Origin: Eutrigla gurnardus
Lineage: Eukaryota; Chordata; Actinopteri; Perciformes; Triglidae
Length of the DNA: 64,000 bases
Assembly (NCBI GenBank): GCA_963514095.1
Contig: OY741281.1
Location: forward strand, 11,106,028 to 11,170,027
Reading direction: 5' to 3'
The notes below the pieces were generated by a model. The model was not told where the DNA came from. It saw only the letters and a list, made by a program, of their open reading frames with translations, and did no database searches. Position 1 is the stretch's first letter; each line of letters starts with the position of its first letter. This document shows, piece by piece, positions 1 through 12,949 of this stretch. A program made the translations under genes and the position numbers.

Positions 1-331
1 GTGCTGAAGGACTCAAAACAAACCGATTGAAGCAGGGAGTTGCTAATTTGGCCTGTAGGTAACGGAAGCTTCCTTGAATACCAATGTTGATTTAAGTAAT
101 TAACTGGTTCTATGATTTTGTGGTCTGGTGGTGTGTCTAAAGTTCTCAACCGTAACATCTATTTCAGCGTACCGTTTCATTTTCTTATTTCAACTCACCT
201 CGGAGTAAAAGACTTGATCTCTCGTGGTTTACATGAAGGCGAAACACGTTCGAACTGTGTTAATTGTTTTACCAATTACCGCGAGCGCTCTCACTTTTTT
301 CTCTCATTAATGTGATAACCCTGTGTATTGC
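1..331. other. intergenic, no feature recognised
   Basis: Unique-looking AT-rich sequence. The short open frame at 112-315 has no recognisable motif and no splice context, so I do not call it a gene. Confidence 0.5.
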
Positions 332-395
332 GGAATCAGAATAAGAAAAGGTTTATTGCCAAATACGTTTTCACATATAAGGAATTTGTCTTGGT
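332..395 (-). mobile_element. 3' tail fragment of a fish LINE
   Basis: The stretch reads GGAATCAGAATAAG, then TTTATTGCC, then a block ending AAGGAATTTGTC. This is the layout of the reverse-complemented 3' end of a common fish non-LTR retrotransposon, whose sense tail is an AATAAAGCTGATTCTGATTC-type sequence. The element at 28033 begins with the same AGAATCAGAATCAGCT block, so the family is represented twice here. Only the tail is visible, with no reverse-transcriptase remnant next to it. It is a dead, 5'-truncated insertion. The family assignment is from memory of fish repeats; the internal similarity is seen directly. Confidence 0.55.
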
Positions 396-1654
396 CTTAA
401 ATAAATAATCAAGCAAGTACTGCAGTCAAGATCATGAGTCAAAGTAAAAAAATAAGAACATTTTCAAAAATAAAATAAAAAAAGACACTTTATATACATA
501 TGCACCGTAATAAGATCATACCGGTATGTACAATTTTGTGCAGAATGATGCAAAACGTGTCATAGGCTGATGAATGTGTGTGAGAGGGTGGGGGAGCTAA
601 ACACACTGTAGGCTGCAACACCCTCTTACTCCAATGCATCAAATAATAAGCAGTCATCCAATTATGTTTATGAAGCAACATTTTTGGATATTACCTGGTC
701 TCGCTTTATGACTGAGTGGAGAAGAAGGGCCTGGAAAATTGAAAACACTAATTGCATTTTCGGCGTGTGATAAAAAGAAGGACAACTGCTTGAGCCAGAG
801 ACCTGTAAGGAACATTAGTCTGCAAAGGGAGCTGGAATAATAAAAAGCTGTTGAGCTCATTAACTTTCCCACCTTCCTTCGCTCCTTCCTCCTTTCCTTG
901 CCCGCTTTTGGTTATCTCTCACTGATCTCTTCTTACTTTTTACTCTCGTGCTTTCTACCCCCCGTCCTTCTCTTTTAAAGTCTTTCCACCAACACAACTG
1001 CACTTATCTGCGTCACCTTGTTCGTCACTTCCCCATCTCCTGCAATGAGATGGTTATGAAACATGTTTCGTCGCAGCTGCCTACTGTTAAATGCTAATGA
1101 CTGATCACATTAGCCACATCCTTTATCATCTCAAGTGCCACAGCGACCCCAAACCCAACCAATCCCATCGCCTTGTAATTAATGAGTGTTCCTTTAACGA
1201 TCTTGTGCACATGCTCTACTGACTGATGGAATGTTTTGGGAATGTGTTGCCAGGTCACAGTGGTTATTGGGCGTCTCGTTAATGATGGAATGTTCTCCCC
1301 CTAACGAGGGGGCGGGGCAGTGGTGCGTGTCCGAGCAGGTGTGGCCACGAAGAGATGCCTAATCAAAATGGAATTAAGCAGGCAGGTCGCCATCAGATCT
1401 GAACGAGGATGTCCCTCATTCAAATGGAGAGGAAGGGAAATCATGCCATCGCGATGCAGTTCAATGTTTTCACTTTGTAGATTGGCACACAACTTTGTCC
1501 AGATATGGTTCCCAGACGATGTCTCCTCATTAGCTAAGTTATCCCTCACTTGTCCTCGAACACCACCACGGGGTTCATATGTGTGGTTTGGACTGAAACG
1601 TCTCGACTATTGGGCGAAAATACCAGAAAATCTGTGTGAACATTTCCACATGAT
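396..1654. other. intergenic, no gene recognised
   Basis: Contains a pyrimidine-rich stretch near 880-1020. The open frames at 1301-1549 and 1320-1784 overlap on opposite strands, match no family I recognise and lack splice or promoter context. Confidence 0.5.
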
Positions 1655-1750
1655 GATGATTTGTAATGACTTTAGTGATCCCGCGGCCTTTCAGGGAGCG
1701 CCTTTAATCGGGTCAGAATTCAAAATGTGCCAATACTGCCATTGCCTTAA
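1655..1750 (+). repeat. dispersed fish repeat, copy A (fragment)
   Basis: GATGATTTGTAATGACTTTA followed by GTGATCC closely resembles the block at about 8627-8656, which reads GATGAATTGTAATAACTTAA followed by GTGATCC. The shared block matches the 3' part of a dispersed repeat that I recall as abundant in percomorph genomes, in which GATGAATTGTAATAACTTTG is followed by a GTGATCCC and GCGCC stretch. The GCGCC part is recognisable here at about 1698. The boundaries are approximate, and the copy is old and partial. Confidence 0.45.
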
Positions 1751-2160
1751 GCATAGCTTTACAAAACTGCAAGCATGGCTGTAGTCTTGTTTAAATATTT
1801 GCCTGATTTTGCCTCCCTCAACATGGGGAGAAGGTGCAGAGGGCATGGCATGATTCCAAACTATGTTGCCCAAAATAAGATCCTGATTTCTCTCATCCGC
1901 CACATGCTTTATTTGTTTTCTTCCTTGAAATGCCTCGCCTCTTATGTCATTGCTTCAGTCTTTATCATTCTCAACCCCGCAAAGTCCAAAACAGACTCTC
2001 CTGCTCTTTCTAGCCCTCAGCTTTTGTGATTTTGCTGTGAAGGCATTTCCCCTGTTTGTGGTGGCCATTCCTCCATAAGCTGGATTTATAGTAGCAAATC
2101 CAAGGCTGTCTTTACCGGCTTGTCCTCACTCTCAACTAATGTGAGTCTGAGTGAGGAAGT

Positions 2161-2166
2161 CTCTCT

Positions 2167-2200
<34 letters not shown>
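2161..2200 (+). repeat. (CT)5(GT)15 microsatellite
   Basis: Pure compound dinucleotide tract. It is in inverted orientation to the (CA)n tract at 2360-2392. Confidence 0.95.
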
Positions 2201-2201
<1 letters not shown>

Positions 2202-2356
2202 ATGAAGGTCATGATGCCTCCTAATCCGTGATGATTGGCTGGCTGCTGGCTAGCTTCAAATACGGAAAGCTGCCCTTTTGCCCTTGTGCTGCTGCATTCC
2301 TCAAGTCTAAAATCTCAAACCCTGCTCCCACATCTTCCTGTACCCCACTAGCCTCA

Positions 2357-2359
<3 letters not shown>

Positions 2360-2392
<33 letters not shown>
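2360..2392 (+). repeat. (CA)16 microsatellite
   Basis: Pure CA tract, complementary to the GT tract 160 bp upstream on the same strand. Confidence 0.95.
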
Positions 2393-2396
<4 letters not shown>

Positions 2397-4551
2397 ATAA
2401 TGCATGATATTTTTGTTTTAACAGTAGCTTTGAGGTCAACAAATGCAGGTTTACACACAAAGGAGGTATGCCATCCATTCATTCATGCATTCAATCGTTC
2501 ATGCATTCATTCATGCGACTTACCTTGACTGAGGAGTGTAAAATTGAGAAAATATGCTCAAGAGATATAAAATCATTACTGCTTCCAACTGCTCTTTTTC
2601 ATGGTAAGATACAGCACTTTAAGGATCTTGGAAATTCACCAAAAATAAAAAAAGATCAGACTAATGTATTTTTGCAACGTAATCATTTTCCCTTTCAAAA
2701 ATCGTATAATACTTGGACCCTTGGACTCAAACCTGAACCTGTGGAGGGAGTTTAACTTTCACATTTACATTTAGTGAGGGGTACATTACTCAATAACAGA
2801 AAAAAAAACGTAATAAACTTTTTAGTATTACAGCAATATTTTCCTCAGAGCTTTAACCAGGCCATCTCACGTTTTAAAATATGCATAGATTTGGTAGACA
2901 GGAATTTATAAGCACTACCTTTCATATTCATGTATTCACATCCCCCGATCAAAATTATTAATTCACCCAATGACCTCATTATTTCAACCATGAACTCAAA
3001 CTCACCTCATACCACACCTTAAAACATCATTATCACCCCTCACCACCACCAGCATCTTTCCTCTCACACTATTTTAATAATAAAACTATGACGATGTAAT
3101 ATTCCCACCAATGATGGTAATGTCTTGTCCTAGGTAATTCCAATTGGGAACCCTGACGACTAATTTCAGTGCAGAGTGTGGGGCTAATGGGAAAGTGACC
3201 AGGGCTGAAGAAAGATAGAGACCTTTTCAATTACTTTGGAGGTTAGAGGACAACCCATTTCACTATAAATATATATTTATTTATAATATATGATTGGCAA
3301 TGACACCATAATAATCAGGAGGATGGGAGCCCAAGATAATTTCACAGTCATGATCTACTATATTTTTCTTATTAATATAAATGCCAGGGGCCTTTTGCCA
3401 CATAGGGGTAAAACTCAAAGGATCGGATCATCTAATAAAAAAAAGACAATATATGCCTATATGTTTGAGAAATATAATGTCTAAACATCTCATATCTTCG
3501 ATCAAAAATCATGAAAACATGATTTGTAAAGGCACATTAAAAGAGCCAATAAGTCTGTTTGTGTCCAATACATCTGTTTTACAAATGTATGTCTAATAAG
3601 GACATCAGGGGCCAGCACAGGGTGTATCTTCAACAAAAACCCATTTCGTTTTAAATTCATACCATCAATAACTGTGCAAGGTGTTACCTTTTCAGGCTGT
3701 TGCCTTCCTCGTTTTAGAACAGATTCCCTCATTCACCCAATTGCACTCAGTGTAGGTGGTAACTCAATGTTGCGTAATGCAGTGTGATGCTGTGCCGATA
3801 CCAAACTGCATTTCAACTCCAGATGTTGCCTGCAGATGTGAATTGCTAGCAATTTAATGGTGGGTGGTAATGTTTTTTATGGCAACGACACAGAAGTGAG
3901 GAACCGACGATCCCTCATCATCCCACATGAGAATAAATACCAATATCTGTGTACTGAGATAGGCATTAGTAATTTGGGCAGGGGGTATTATAAGATCACT
4001 CACCCAAATCGTAGCCATTTCCTTTCTCATTTTTGAACATGTATTTATCCACAAAATGTCTCCCTGGTCACATGTTATTGTTCAGCATCACCCTGTTTTA
4101 CATCTCGCAGTCACACACATTGAAACCAAGGGAAAAATCAGTTTTTTTTTTTTTTTTTCATTGACTTAATGGCCCCTGCTGGAGGAATGGGAGCATTAAG
4201 TGCCTTGATCAAGGGATCTTAGTTATAAACACACCAAGATTTATATGTCAGGTGATTTTAACAGAGAACAAAAAGCTCAGCCCAAATGTCTGATGGATGA
4301 GATGCAGCAATCGGAAGAAATTCCAACCAACAAAAGGTATTATCTTGGGTCAGATAGCTCTGTTTCTGCCTGAGCCTGCTTGTCCCAAAATGGCTCCATT
4401 AGCAAATACAATTTCAGCCGTTACAGACGACTGAAAACCCTATCAGAAAGAAGCACACATTGCAGGAAAAACTGAGATGCACACACATCCACACAGCATC
4501 ACACAGAGGCAGCTGAGCATGCTTTTACCTCACATACACAAAGATATGGAG

Positions 4552-4592
<41 letters not shown>
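4552..4592 (+). repeat. (CA)n microsatellite, interrupted
   Basis: CA tract broken once by AAAC near 4577. Confidence 0.95.
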
Positions 4593-6422
4593 GGCAGGTA
4601 TTGTTTTCCTCTTAAACAACTTGATCCAGTGCCAGATCTTAAAAGCAGCTTATTGAACATAAAAAAGGTTAAGGATGCATTATGTGAAAATCCTGCAGAG
4701 AAATATCAGGCAAGCGAAATATTCTTTATAACAGCTAGCCCACTTATTCCTCCTGTATCTGAGCTTCCTTTGGGATTGTGAGGCAGAAACGGGGGGAGTA
4801 AATGGAAACAAGGGAAAGAGCAAAAAAGTAGATAAAATGTTCAAATGAAAGGATATAAACGCACGAGAGGAAAATAGAAAGGCATAGAAAGAGTCAGATA
4901 AAGGCGGAGAGATTAGTTTCTGTTGGCGGATCTCTTTTCTCGGCTGTGTGCAGGGGTGAATTGTGACGCGTTGGCTAAAAAAAAAAAAAATATCATCCCT
5001 GGCTAAGCAGAAAATTATTTGTTTCGGTTGACGGAAGAGGATTTGTGATGCTGTGTGGCAGAGGCTTTAAGAGACACAAAGAAGCATTTACCATCGTTAT
5101 TTCAATCTTAAATGTTTGATTTTGGTCAAAACACATTGACAATAAAAAAATATCCAAACAATAGCACAATGGTTTGGCCATTTGTTGCAGTAGAAACAAC
5201 CTTTAAACACAACACTGGTGTGTCATCACATTTTAAGTTGATATGCAAACTTGCTGTTTGCCATCCAGCATTATACGGGGCAACATTAGCATGCATTTTG
5301 AACTATTGTCTGCTGCTTAACTCTGTTTTAAGTCTCCACCAATTCCTCATGGAAATAGCCGGCTTTCTTTTTAGCGGCTTAATGCTTCATTAAGTTTACC
5401 AGAAGGTAACTTTATCTTTTAGTAGGTAGCATACAGTGATCCAGTGTAATGTGATCCATTGTTAACATGAACATTTTGATTATAGCCTCTTTAAAGAAGT
5501 GCCCATGTGTTAAGTGGTTGCTTCTTTCACAATTAAGTTCCAAGTCCTTCTGTTACACATACTGACACTCTCTCCTGGCATCAGCTGCAGAAGTTAACAA
5601 ACACTTTACTTGCTTACCAATGCTGGATACCAGTAGCTAAATCTAAAGATCGATTATAAACTGAAAGAAACAACCAATGCCAACAGGAACAAGGAAGTAC
5701 CTGACTCAGCGTAAAGTTGGTGAAGTGACCGACTAGTTCAAGTGAGCACATGAATCCAGATCTTACGAATCCTTCCAAATCACGGATTAAATACAGTGGG
5801 TCAACTTTACAAAATAAGCTGTTCATTGATTTGATAAACATTATTGCAGACACCACTCTCATTAATGTAATGGCAGCATTTTGTTTATTTTTGGTGTATA
5901 TTTTTGAGTTGAGTGGATAAATGGATAGATGTCATTGCTTATTCAAATTACAATTCGTTGGTAAAAGCAGCACAAACATTGGGTGGATGGGCAGATGGAG
6001 GCAGCGGAAATCTCATCAGCCAAGTCACAAAGAAAAAGGATGAAAGATAGAGACTCTCTTTCCTCCTTGGTTTGCTCTTGACGCTACTTCCTCCACCTGC
6101 GGTGTTCCTCAAACTTCTCCAGGAGCTTTTTACGTACAGTATAATGGAGTGATTCTAATGGATTAGAGTAGCTTAACCACATACGCTCATTCGTATCAGC
6201 ATGGCAATATTACAAAATGAACTCAGTCACACTTTCCTTACGGTGAGGGGAGAGAGAGCGAGTGCATTTGCAGCGGTAGTTGTGTGCTTGTGTGGTCTTG
6301 TTATTATTAATTGTGTTTGACAGCCTGTACCTTCCTCATTCTCTCTCCAACTGGAGACATCTGTTTTTCATTGCAACCTCACAGCCATAGGGAACCCCTC
6401 TCAAGACACATTCACATCTGCT

Positions 6423-6465
<43 letters not shown>
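6423..6465 (+). repeat. (CA)14(GA)7 compound microsatellite
   Basis: A CA tract passes directly into a GA tract at 6451. Confidence 0.95.
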
Positions 6466-8464
6466 TATACACATATGCAAAAGAAGGACAACATTTTGTC
6501 ATCAACGTGCAGATGTCACATTTAAAATATGAAGAACAGTGCAATTTTCCAAATTACAAAATGCTCTGTTTCCCATGCCAGGAAATTAGGAAGCATAAAT
6601 GAGTCCTATATTGTTTCAGTCCAGCAAAATCAACGCTCATTTGTAAAAAAGTGTTTAACTAGCATAAACTTAAGAAAGCCAGATCAAATGCCAAGGGGAC
6701 TTGACAACTGAAATTGCTCCATTGACACTGACTCACAGACCAACTTTGCGGATACGGTGGCTGAAAAGATTTGATGTGGAGCTTGTACAAAAATCACTAC
6801 ATGTCAAAACTCAACTAAGCATTATACTGAGAAAAAAAGAAAAAGAAACCTACGTTCCTGGTGAAGCTATTCACTTCATACTCTGGGACACATTTAGGTG
6901 TGTTTTTCCCAAATATGTTTAACGTTGTATTAAAATCCCAGTTAAATCATTCCTGCTTCATTTAGCTGAAGTTGGCATTATCACCTTTTTCCAAGATAAT
7001 TATAGACTTATCATTGGCTCAACCGGGTCAGTACATGGCCAAATTCAAATGAAGAATGGCTTCATTGCTACAGCATGTTATCTGTGGTAAGACAGGTGCA
7101 CAGAGAATACAAAGCCCTCCTAACTGATCTAGTACACACATGAAGGCAGAGGCCAGTTTCCAATGCCTCACTAAGAGTAGCCAAGATGATGGGAGAAATG
7201 CCACCAGAGGCTGCCAGGTAACATGTATATGTATTGGCTCACATGCTTGTTGAAAAGGAAGGCTGCCGGCCTCGGGACCACGATGATTCTTGGTAGTTTT
7301 CTGTGTTTTATCAGACCCACGTTTCCTACGGGACACTTCTGGAATGATTGTATCAAAGTGCAGTGAGTTTTATCAGTGTGGTTTTGTAATGCACATCTTT
7401 ATCGGAGAGCATATTTCAGCCTATATACAAGCACATCTTACAACAAGACATTTTCTAAAATCAATTTGTCTTCCCTCAGGCACCCACTGACTTCGGTTCA
7501 TTTCACTACGGTATGAGAATGGTAATACAACACGGTGAACAATATCGCAGTTTTATTCTATTAATTGTTTTTGTCGTAGTTCTATTATTGCTGTTTAACC
7601 ACATGCTGGCTCGCTGCTGTGGGTTACTGGAACACTTACTTGATCTAAGCCAGCATTAATGGATGTATCTCACCTGTGCTTTTCCTGCTCTGACACGTCA
7701 AAACATGTCAGGAATGAGGTCTATATGTATATCAGTTATCAGTTAATAATATTATGACTAATGTCTAATACTATGTGTATTATATATATATATTTTTTTT
7801 TACAGTAATTTCAGTGATCTTTAATGCACTTTTGTATAGTGTTTCCTGGATCTGAACCTACAAGGACAGGAAGCATAACAACTGTGCATGCTCAAGTGTG
7901 GATGTGTCTGAATCTGGGACTGAGCACTTTTGGCTGTTAAGTCAAGTAGTTGAGTCAGCACTTCAGTATTTTCGGGCCTCTATTCAGCTTTTCCCTCCCT
8001 CTTCCCTCCACTCACTCTGCGCCCTGCATCTCTTTTATCATCCTTACACACCTCCGTTCTCCTCTGAACCCCATCCAACTCTCTGAACTCTTCCCTCTAT
8101 TATTCAAATTCAATCTTTTGTTCCATCGCTGTGGCTCTCGTTGTTTTCTTTCTCTCTTTTTTTAAATGCACCCCTTCCCTTCCCTTCCCCTCTTATACTG
8201 GTTCAGACACCAAAGGAACATTGTCTCAGTCGATCCAAGTTTTGGGTGCTATCAAAGGGAAACATTTTTGATTTAATGATCACTCAAATTCACCAAAGCC
8301 CCCGCTGAGCTTTCATCATTGTGACTGATAAAACACATAGAAACACTAGAGACCACACAATTTAAAACTGAATGGCCATTGAGCTCACAAAGCTGCAGAC
8401 GTTTTAGCAGTTTAAAGGATCTGTCGGTCTCTTGTCTCTGTTGGCCGGTTGGTTCGCCACGTTG

Positions 8465-8680
8465 GTTCTGACTGAAATATCCCAACAACTACAGGAAAGA
8501 TTGTGATCAAATGTGGTCATTTGATGGCTTAGCACACATTGTGTATAGATAATGACTCCCAGACAATAATTCCCCCTGGTTTTCAATGTCTTTGTAAATA
8601 CTGATGGACCATTCAAATCCATGTCAGGATGAATTGTAATAACTTAAGTGATCCTGTAACATTTCGTGGATTAGTGCGTT
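8465..8680 (+). repeat. dispersed fish repeat, copy B
   Basis: The stretch starts GTTCTGACTGAAATATCCCA then ACAACTAC and later carries AGGATGAATTGTAATAACTT then AAGTGATCC. Both blocks, in this order and spacing, match a dispersed element I recall from many percomorph genomes (CTGAAATATCTCAACAACTA followed by GATGAATTGTAATAACTTTG). The second block recurs at about 1655 in this window. It encodes no protein, and its class is uncertain, possibly a non-autonomous DNA transposon. Boundaries are approximate. Confidence 0.55.
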
Positions 8681-9329
8681 ACATTAGTGCGTGGATCTTT
8701 GGTTAATAGTATATTTGCAGCTACAGGAAGATTCCAGTTAGCCACTGTTATTGAATTATAGTGAAGAGTTACATTTTCATTAGCCACAATGGAATAAAAT
8801 GACCCAAACTGATCCTTGGTTCAATTATTAAAAAGGTATGGTCTCTCAAATGGGAAGTGAGGAAATGGATGCTATTAGCCGTCTTCCCTGTAGTAAAACT
8901 GTCATCCTTGTCTTCAGAAAAGCTACGTAGAGATTACTGCCGACTGTAATGTGTATAGATGGTTACAGTACAAGCAGACGTGCGATTATGCATTTCAAAC
9001 CGTCCAAATTTAGCTGTTCAAAGGCAGCCGGAAAGATATTTCCCTTCCAGTGCAATAAACATGCACCGCATACTCGCACTCACTCTGATAATCCTTGTGC
9101 AAAGGTGAAAGTCGTGCATACAGCCTGATACTTTCTCCCATTATAAATCATCTGAAATCCGGTTAGAGACAATTACTGGTGTTGTCTCATATGCCTGCTG
9201 ATTTGCAATAAAGCCAAATAACAGTGAGGATGGGAGTTTGAGCAGAGCTAATGTGGTAATAAGCAGGTTTGCTTGCATTAAGTCGGAAAATGTCGATGCA
9301 AACGTTGTTTTGAACAGCATTTTGTATGG
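8681..9329. other. intergenic, no feature recognised
   Basis: Unique-looking sequence with no exon, repeat or RNA signal that I can support. Confidence 0.45.
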
Positions 9330-9775
9330 CACATCATCCAAACGCCTCAATAAACTCCAGTATATAAGAAGTCTGTCGCTCTCCTGCTCCCATGAACACA
9401 GAACCCCCCACCAGAACCTCCACTGGCTCCCTGCTCCACAACGCATCCTCCTCCTCACTCACAAAGCCCTCCACAACCTCCCCGACTCTGCCTCTGATGC
9501 TCACCTCCTCTCCCCCTCCCATCAAACCTGGTGCGACAGAACCTTCTCCAACGCCGCCCCCCTCCCTCTGGATCTCTCTCCCGAAACACATCAGAGACCA
9601 ATCTGTCCACGTTTAAAACATTCACCTTTTGAGAGCTGCTTTTATTGTGTGACTAATGCTGTGTTTATCTAGTGCTCGATGTCTTTGTTTCCATTTCAAC
9701 TGTAAAGTGACTTTGTGTACCTTGAAATGCACTCTACAAATAAAATACATTATCATTACTTTTTATTATTTCATG
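9330..9775 (+). mobile_element. L2/CR1-like LINE, 5'-truncated 3' end
   Basis: A frame from about 9338 reads LNKLQYI, then HQNLHWLPAPQRILLLTHKA and LHNLPDS, then CDRTFSNAAP. This is the familiar C-terminal tail of the reverse transcriptase of L2/CR1-like (jockey superfamily) non-LTR elements. After NAAP the reading continues in another frame as LWISLPKHIRDQSVHV, so a frameshift splits the ORF. The 3' UTR follows, with a CTTTGTGTACCTTGAAATGC block and terminal AAATAAAATACATTATCATT. The 5' end is missing, as is usual for LINE insertions. It is dead and has no role in the neighbouring gene. The clade is inferred from the motif pattern. Confidence 0.75.
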
Positions 9776-10224
9776 TAAAGCATGTAAAGTAGAATCTTTT
9801 TTTAAACTGACCTAAGCTGCTGCTGACAATAAATACTTCACTCTTACAATTAAGTTCTTTGAAGTAAAGCTCTTCAACCAAATGCCATATGTTTTCTTTT
9901 CTTTGTTTTTACAAATCTTGGAACTCCGTATGGTTGACACCTTGTATATGAAGTTGAAAACAGGGCCCTATGCTGTCCCTATGGGAGTTTCTTTGGTCTT
10001 TGAAGTTGGTTATCTTCTCAGCAGCTTTTGCAGCCGGTAGCTACTGTGCTTAAAACTAATCCATATATTAATAATGTCAGGGTTCTGTCTCTCGGTCTCT
10101 TTCCTTGGGATGCAACATTAGAGGAGAGGAAAAGTTTTAATCCATACATAAATGATTAGAGACTTTTGTTACTGAAGGATTATCATTTTTTATCCCTTCT
10201 GCACAAAAACCTTTGATTCTGTCT

Positions 10225-10226
<2 letters not shown>

Positions 10227-10305
<79 letters not shown>
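10227..10305 (+). repeat. (CA)39 microsatellite
   Basis: Uninterrupted CA tract of about 79 bp. Open frames crossing it are artefacts of the repeat. Confidence 0.97.
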
Positions 10306-10307
<2 letters not shown>

Positions 10308-11834
10308 ACATTTGTGACCAGCAATGGTCGACACCGAAGCAGAGTGTTCTGCAGGTGCATGCACGTGCTACCGATATGCAACTGAGTGTGAACGTGTACC
10401 TGCTCGTCTGTGTGTTGTTGTATGCGGCGTGATCAAAGGTACTTGTGCAGAAGGGATAGGAATGATAATCCTTTTGTAACAAAAATCTCTAATCATTTAT
10501 GCATGGATTGACACTTTGCCTCAGCTGAAACGGAGCACACCAGGGACAGAAAGGCGGCGAGAAAGAGGAAGGTAGAAACAGATGCATAACAGCAACAGAT
10601 AAGGACGGGGAAGTCTTCCAGCTTAGCAAATATTAATATTTATATTGAAATGAATCGTATCATCCCCGTTCATTTGCACTAGCAGGATGAGCCTTGATTG
10701 AACATCCGTTTTTTCAAACAAACTTAGATTACATCTAGTTTTTTTATTTTATTTTTATTTTTTTGCTAATGTTCTGGGCATGTTACTGGTTGTTATAAAC
10801 ATTACCAGAACCTCACATTCCTCTTGTTTAGAAACATATTAATCATTAGAGTTCCACAAGTGTTCCAACTCCAGAGATTTTGATAAATGACCCCATGCTG
10901 GACAGTCCAAAGATAACATTTCACTCGCTCCATCTATGAATCATAATCATATTCAAATTTTTTGAATTTTGCAAATCTCCTAGCAACAGCAGATTATATT
11001 TTTGCCCCGTCTTCACACTAAGAATAACGTCTTCATAATTTTGTCCACGATTAAAAAGTCCTGCATGCTGATTGTCAAAGGCTTGGCAGAAAGTGTGAAG
11101 GGATAATTCTGGGTCAAATTATGCCTTTTATTAATGCTGCAAATGAGCTCCACCATTGCTTCAGTTTTCTATATTCACCCTAATGAAAGCTCCATTGCTG
11201 CCACTGCTGTTCTGCTATGATTATGTGATGATGATTGCAGCCTTGTCTATATTAATTGGCTGCGGTAGAATAAAAAGGTCAGAAATTGATGAATGACGAC
11301 ATGACTGAAATTTAAAGAATATGCAATTTCCTTAAGAATTTTTGTTTTAACCATGATGTGATTTTAGATCAAATGGCACACAGGCTTAAGTCTTATAAAG
11401 TTAATTCGTGCTTCAGTTCTAGCTATTGTGTTTAGCAAAACATGTATTTTCTTTTATTTATTTAACAGTGCTGAAGGAGATAAAGGAAATCCATTTTGCC
11501 TTTTAAATAGTAATAAAGACAACTTTGCATACTTGAGTCCAAAGGCTAATTGGATGTCCGAATGTTGTTACGTGTGCTGTTTTTGCTTGCTGTGTTGTTT
11601 TCAGTAAAGGTTTTATGCAGCGTCTCGTTCACTGCCTGCACGCCTCTGCTATCGTTGAAATGAAAAACCTTATACTGCAGTCAATATCTAATTTTCCTGT
11701 TTTGCCAGGTAGAACAAACTAGAGAGAATACTCTTCCAGCCCTCCCTACAATATTTCCTGTTACAGGAAACTGCATTTCTTCCTTTTCCAGACTTTCTGT
11801 CTTCTACTTTTCTTCCGTCCCCCCACCCCACCCC

Positions 11835-11835
11835 A

Positions 11836-11886
<51 letters not shown>
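11835..11886 (+). repeat. (CA)n microsatellite
   Basis: CA tract with a TA interruption near 11842, preceded by a CCCCA-rich stretch. Confidence 0.95.
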
Positions 11887-12765
11887 TTTTATTCCATTCT
11901 TTGACTGACAGACCACTCTCCCGGACAATATTGCCTGATGCTGGGAGCTAACAATAAATCCATTTGGTTTCTAATTGATTAGTCGTCTTGCATGGCTATC
12001 CGGCACGTCTCACTGGCCTGGGGTTGAATAGCATGCAGATAAATGCGCCCAGACACATACTCAAATCACAACGTAGCAGTCTCCCTCGGGCTCTTGGTAT
12101 TTACTTTACCAAAACAAAACCAAGAAAATTACAAAAAAAAAAAGAAGAAGTAGTCGCTTTCTACCAAACCTGCTGCTTCTCTGTGTGAGCCTGGTAGCTC
12201 GCGTTCCTCTGTGCACGCTGGTGTGTACATGTGTGTTCATGTTAGCACGTGTGTACCTGTGTGAGATGTGCGGGGAAGAAGCGTCCGCTTCTGAATTATA
12301 GAGAGCCAAAGAAATTATGTGTTGAAGTGGAATGCATCGCTGAGGCGAGACATTAGTATTTTTGCCCTACTTTCCCTCCAGCTTGTTAAAAGCAATTGTC
12401 TGGACAATCTGTCACCGGGCCTGTAACAGCTCCACTAGTGAGCCTTGAGATGCACACACAAACACATAGCTTCCTGGTGGCATGCTAGTTAGCCTGACAC
12501 ATTGCTAGCCTAACGCGACGCGGTAGATGCATGTTTTGTCGCTTGCTACACTAAGTAGCTGAGGATGATTATTGGGTCGTACATTATTGATAGCATAATG
12601 CGGTGAGCAGGTTAAGTTGGTTAGCATGTGGGGTGGTCCCTGTGGCGGCGACCCCTGCAGTCATGGACCATGATTCCTCTCGGTGTGCACAGCCCCCCAA
12701 AGGTAGCTTCTTCCTCACCTCAGATCTCGGTGCCCAAGCCATGTCTCCTCAGCAACAGCTAGTGT

Positions 12766-12917
12766 ATGTGTGTGGGTGTGCGTGGGTATGTGTATGTTTG
12801 TGTGTGTGGGTGTGCGTGGGTATGTGTATGTTTGTGTGTGTGGGTGTGTATGTCTGTGCATATGCCTATGTGTGTGCGTGAGTGTGTATGTCTCTGTGTA
12901 TCTCTGTGTGTATATTT
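12766..12917 (+). repeat. GT-rich minisatellite, 34-bp unit
   Basis: The string GGGTGTG recurs at 12774, 12808 and 12842, an exact 34-bp period. The first two units are nearly identical, each containing GCGTGGGTATGTGTATGTTT, and the third decays into irregular GT/AT sequence up to about 12917. The overlapping open frames in all phases come from the repeat and are not genes. Confidence 0.85.
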
Positions 12918-12949
12918 GTGGGGGTGGGAGGCTTGGGTTTCATGGTGTT

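Larger units (their letters stand above)
1751..8464. other. intergenic, no gene recognised
   Basis: About 6.7 kb without any exon I can support. It carries microsatellites (listed separately), a T17 run at 4142-4158, an A-run at 4978-4990, a CATT-rich stretch at 2470-2515 and a pyrimidine-rich stretch at 7980-8170. A short block at about 4196 (AGTGCCTTGATCAAGGG) resembles the CCTTGCTCAAGGGCAC module of fish SINEs but is too short to call. Confidence 0.5.
9776..12765. other. intergenic, no gene recognised
   Basis: No exon recognised. Apart from two CA tracts, 11090-11300 is unusually rich in TAAT and ATTA cores, as in many developmental enhancers. Conservation cannot be judged from one sequence. 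Confidence 0.45.
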
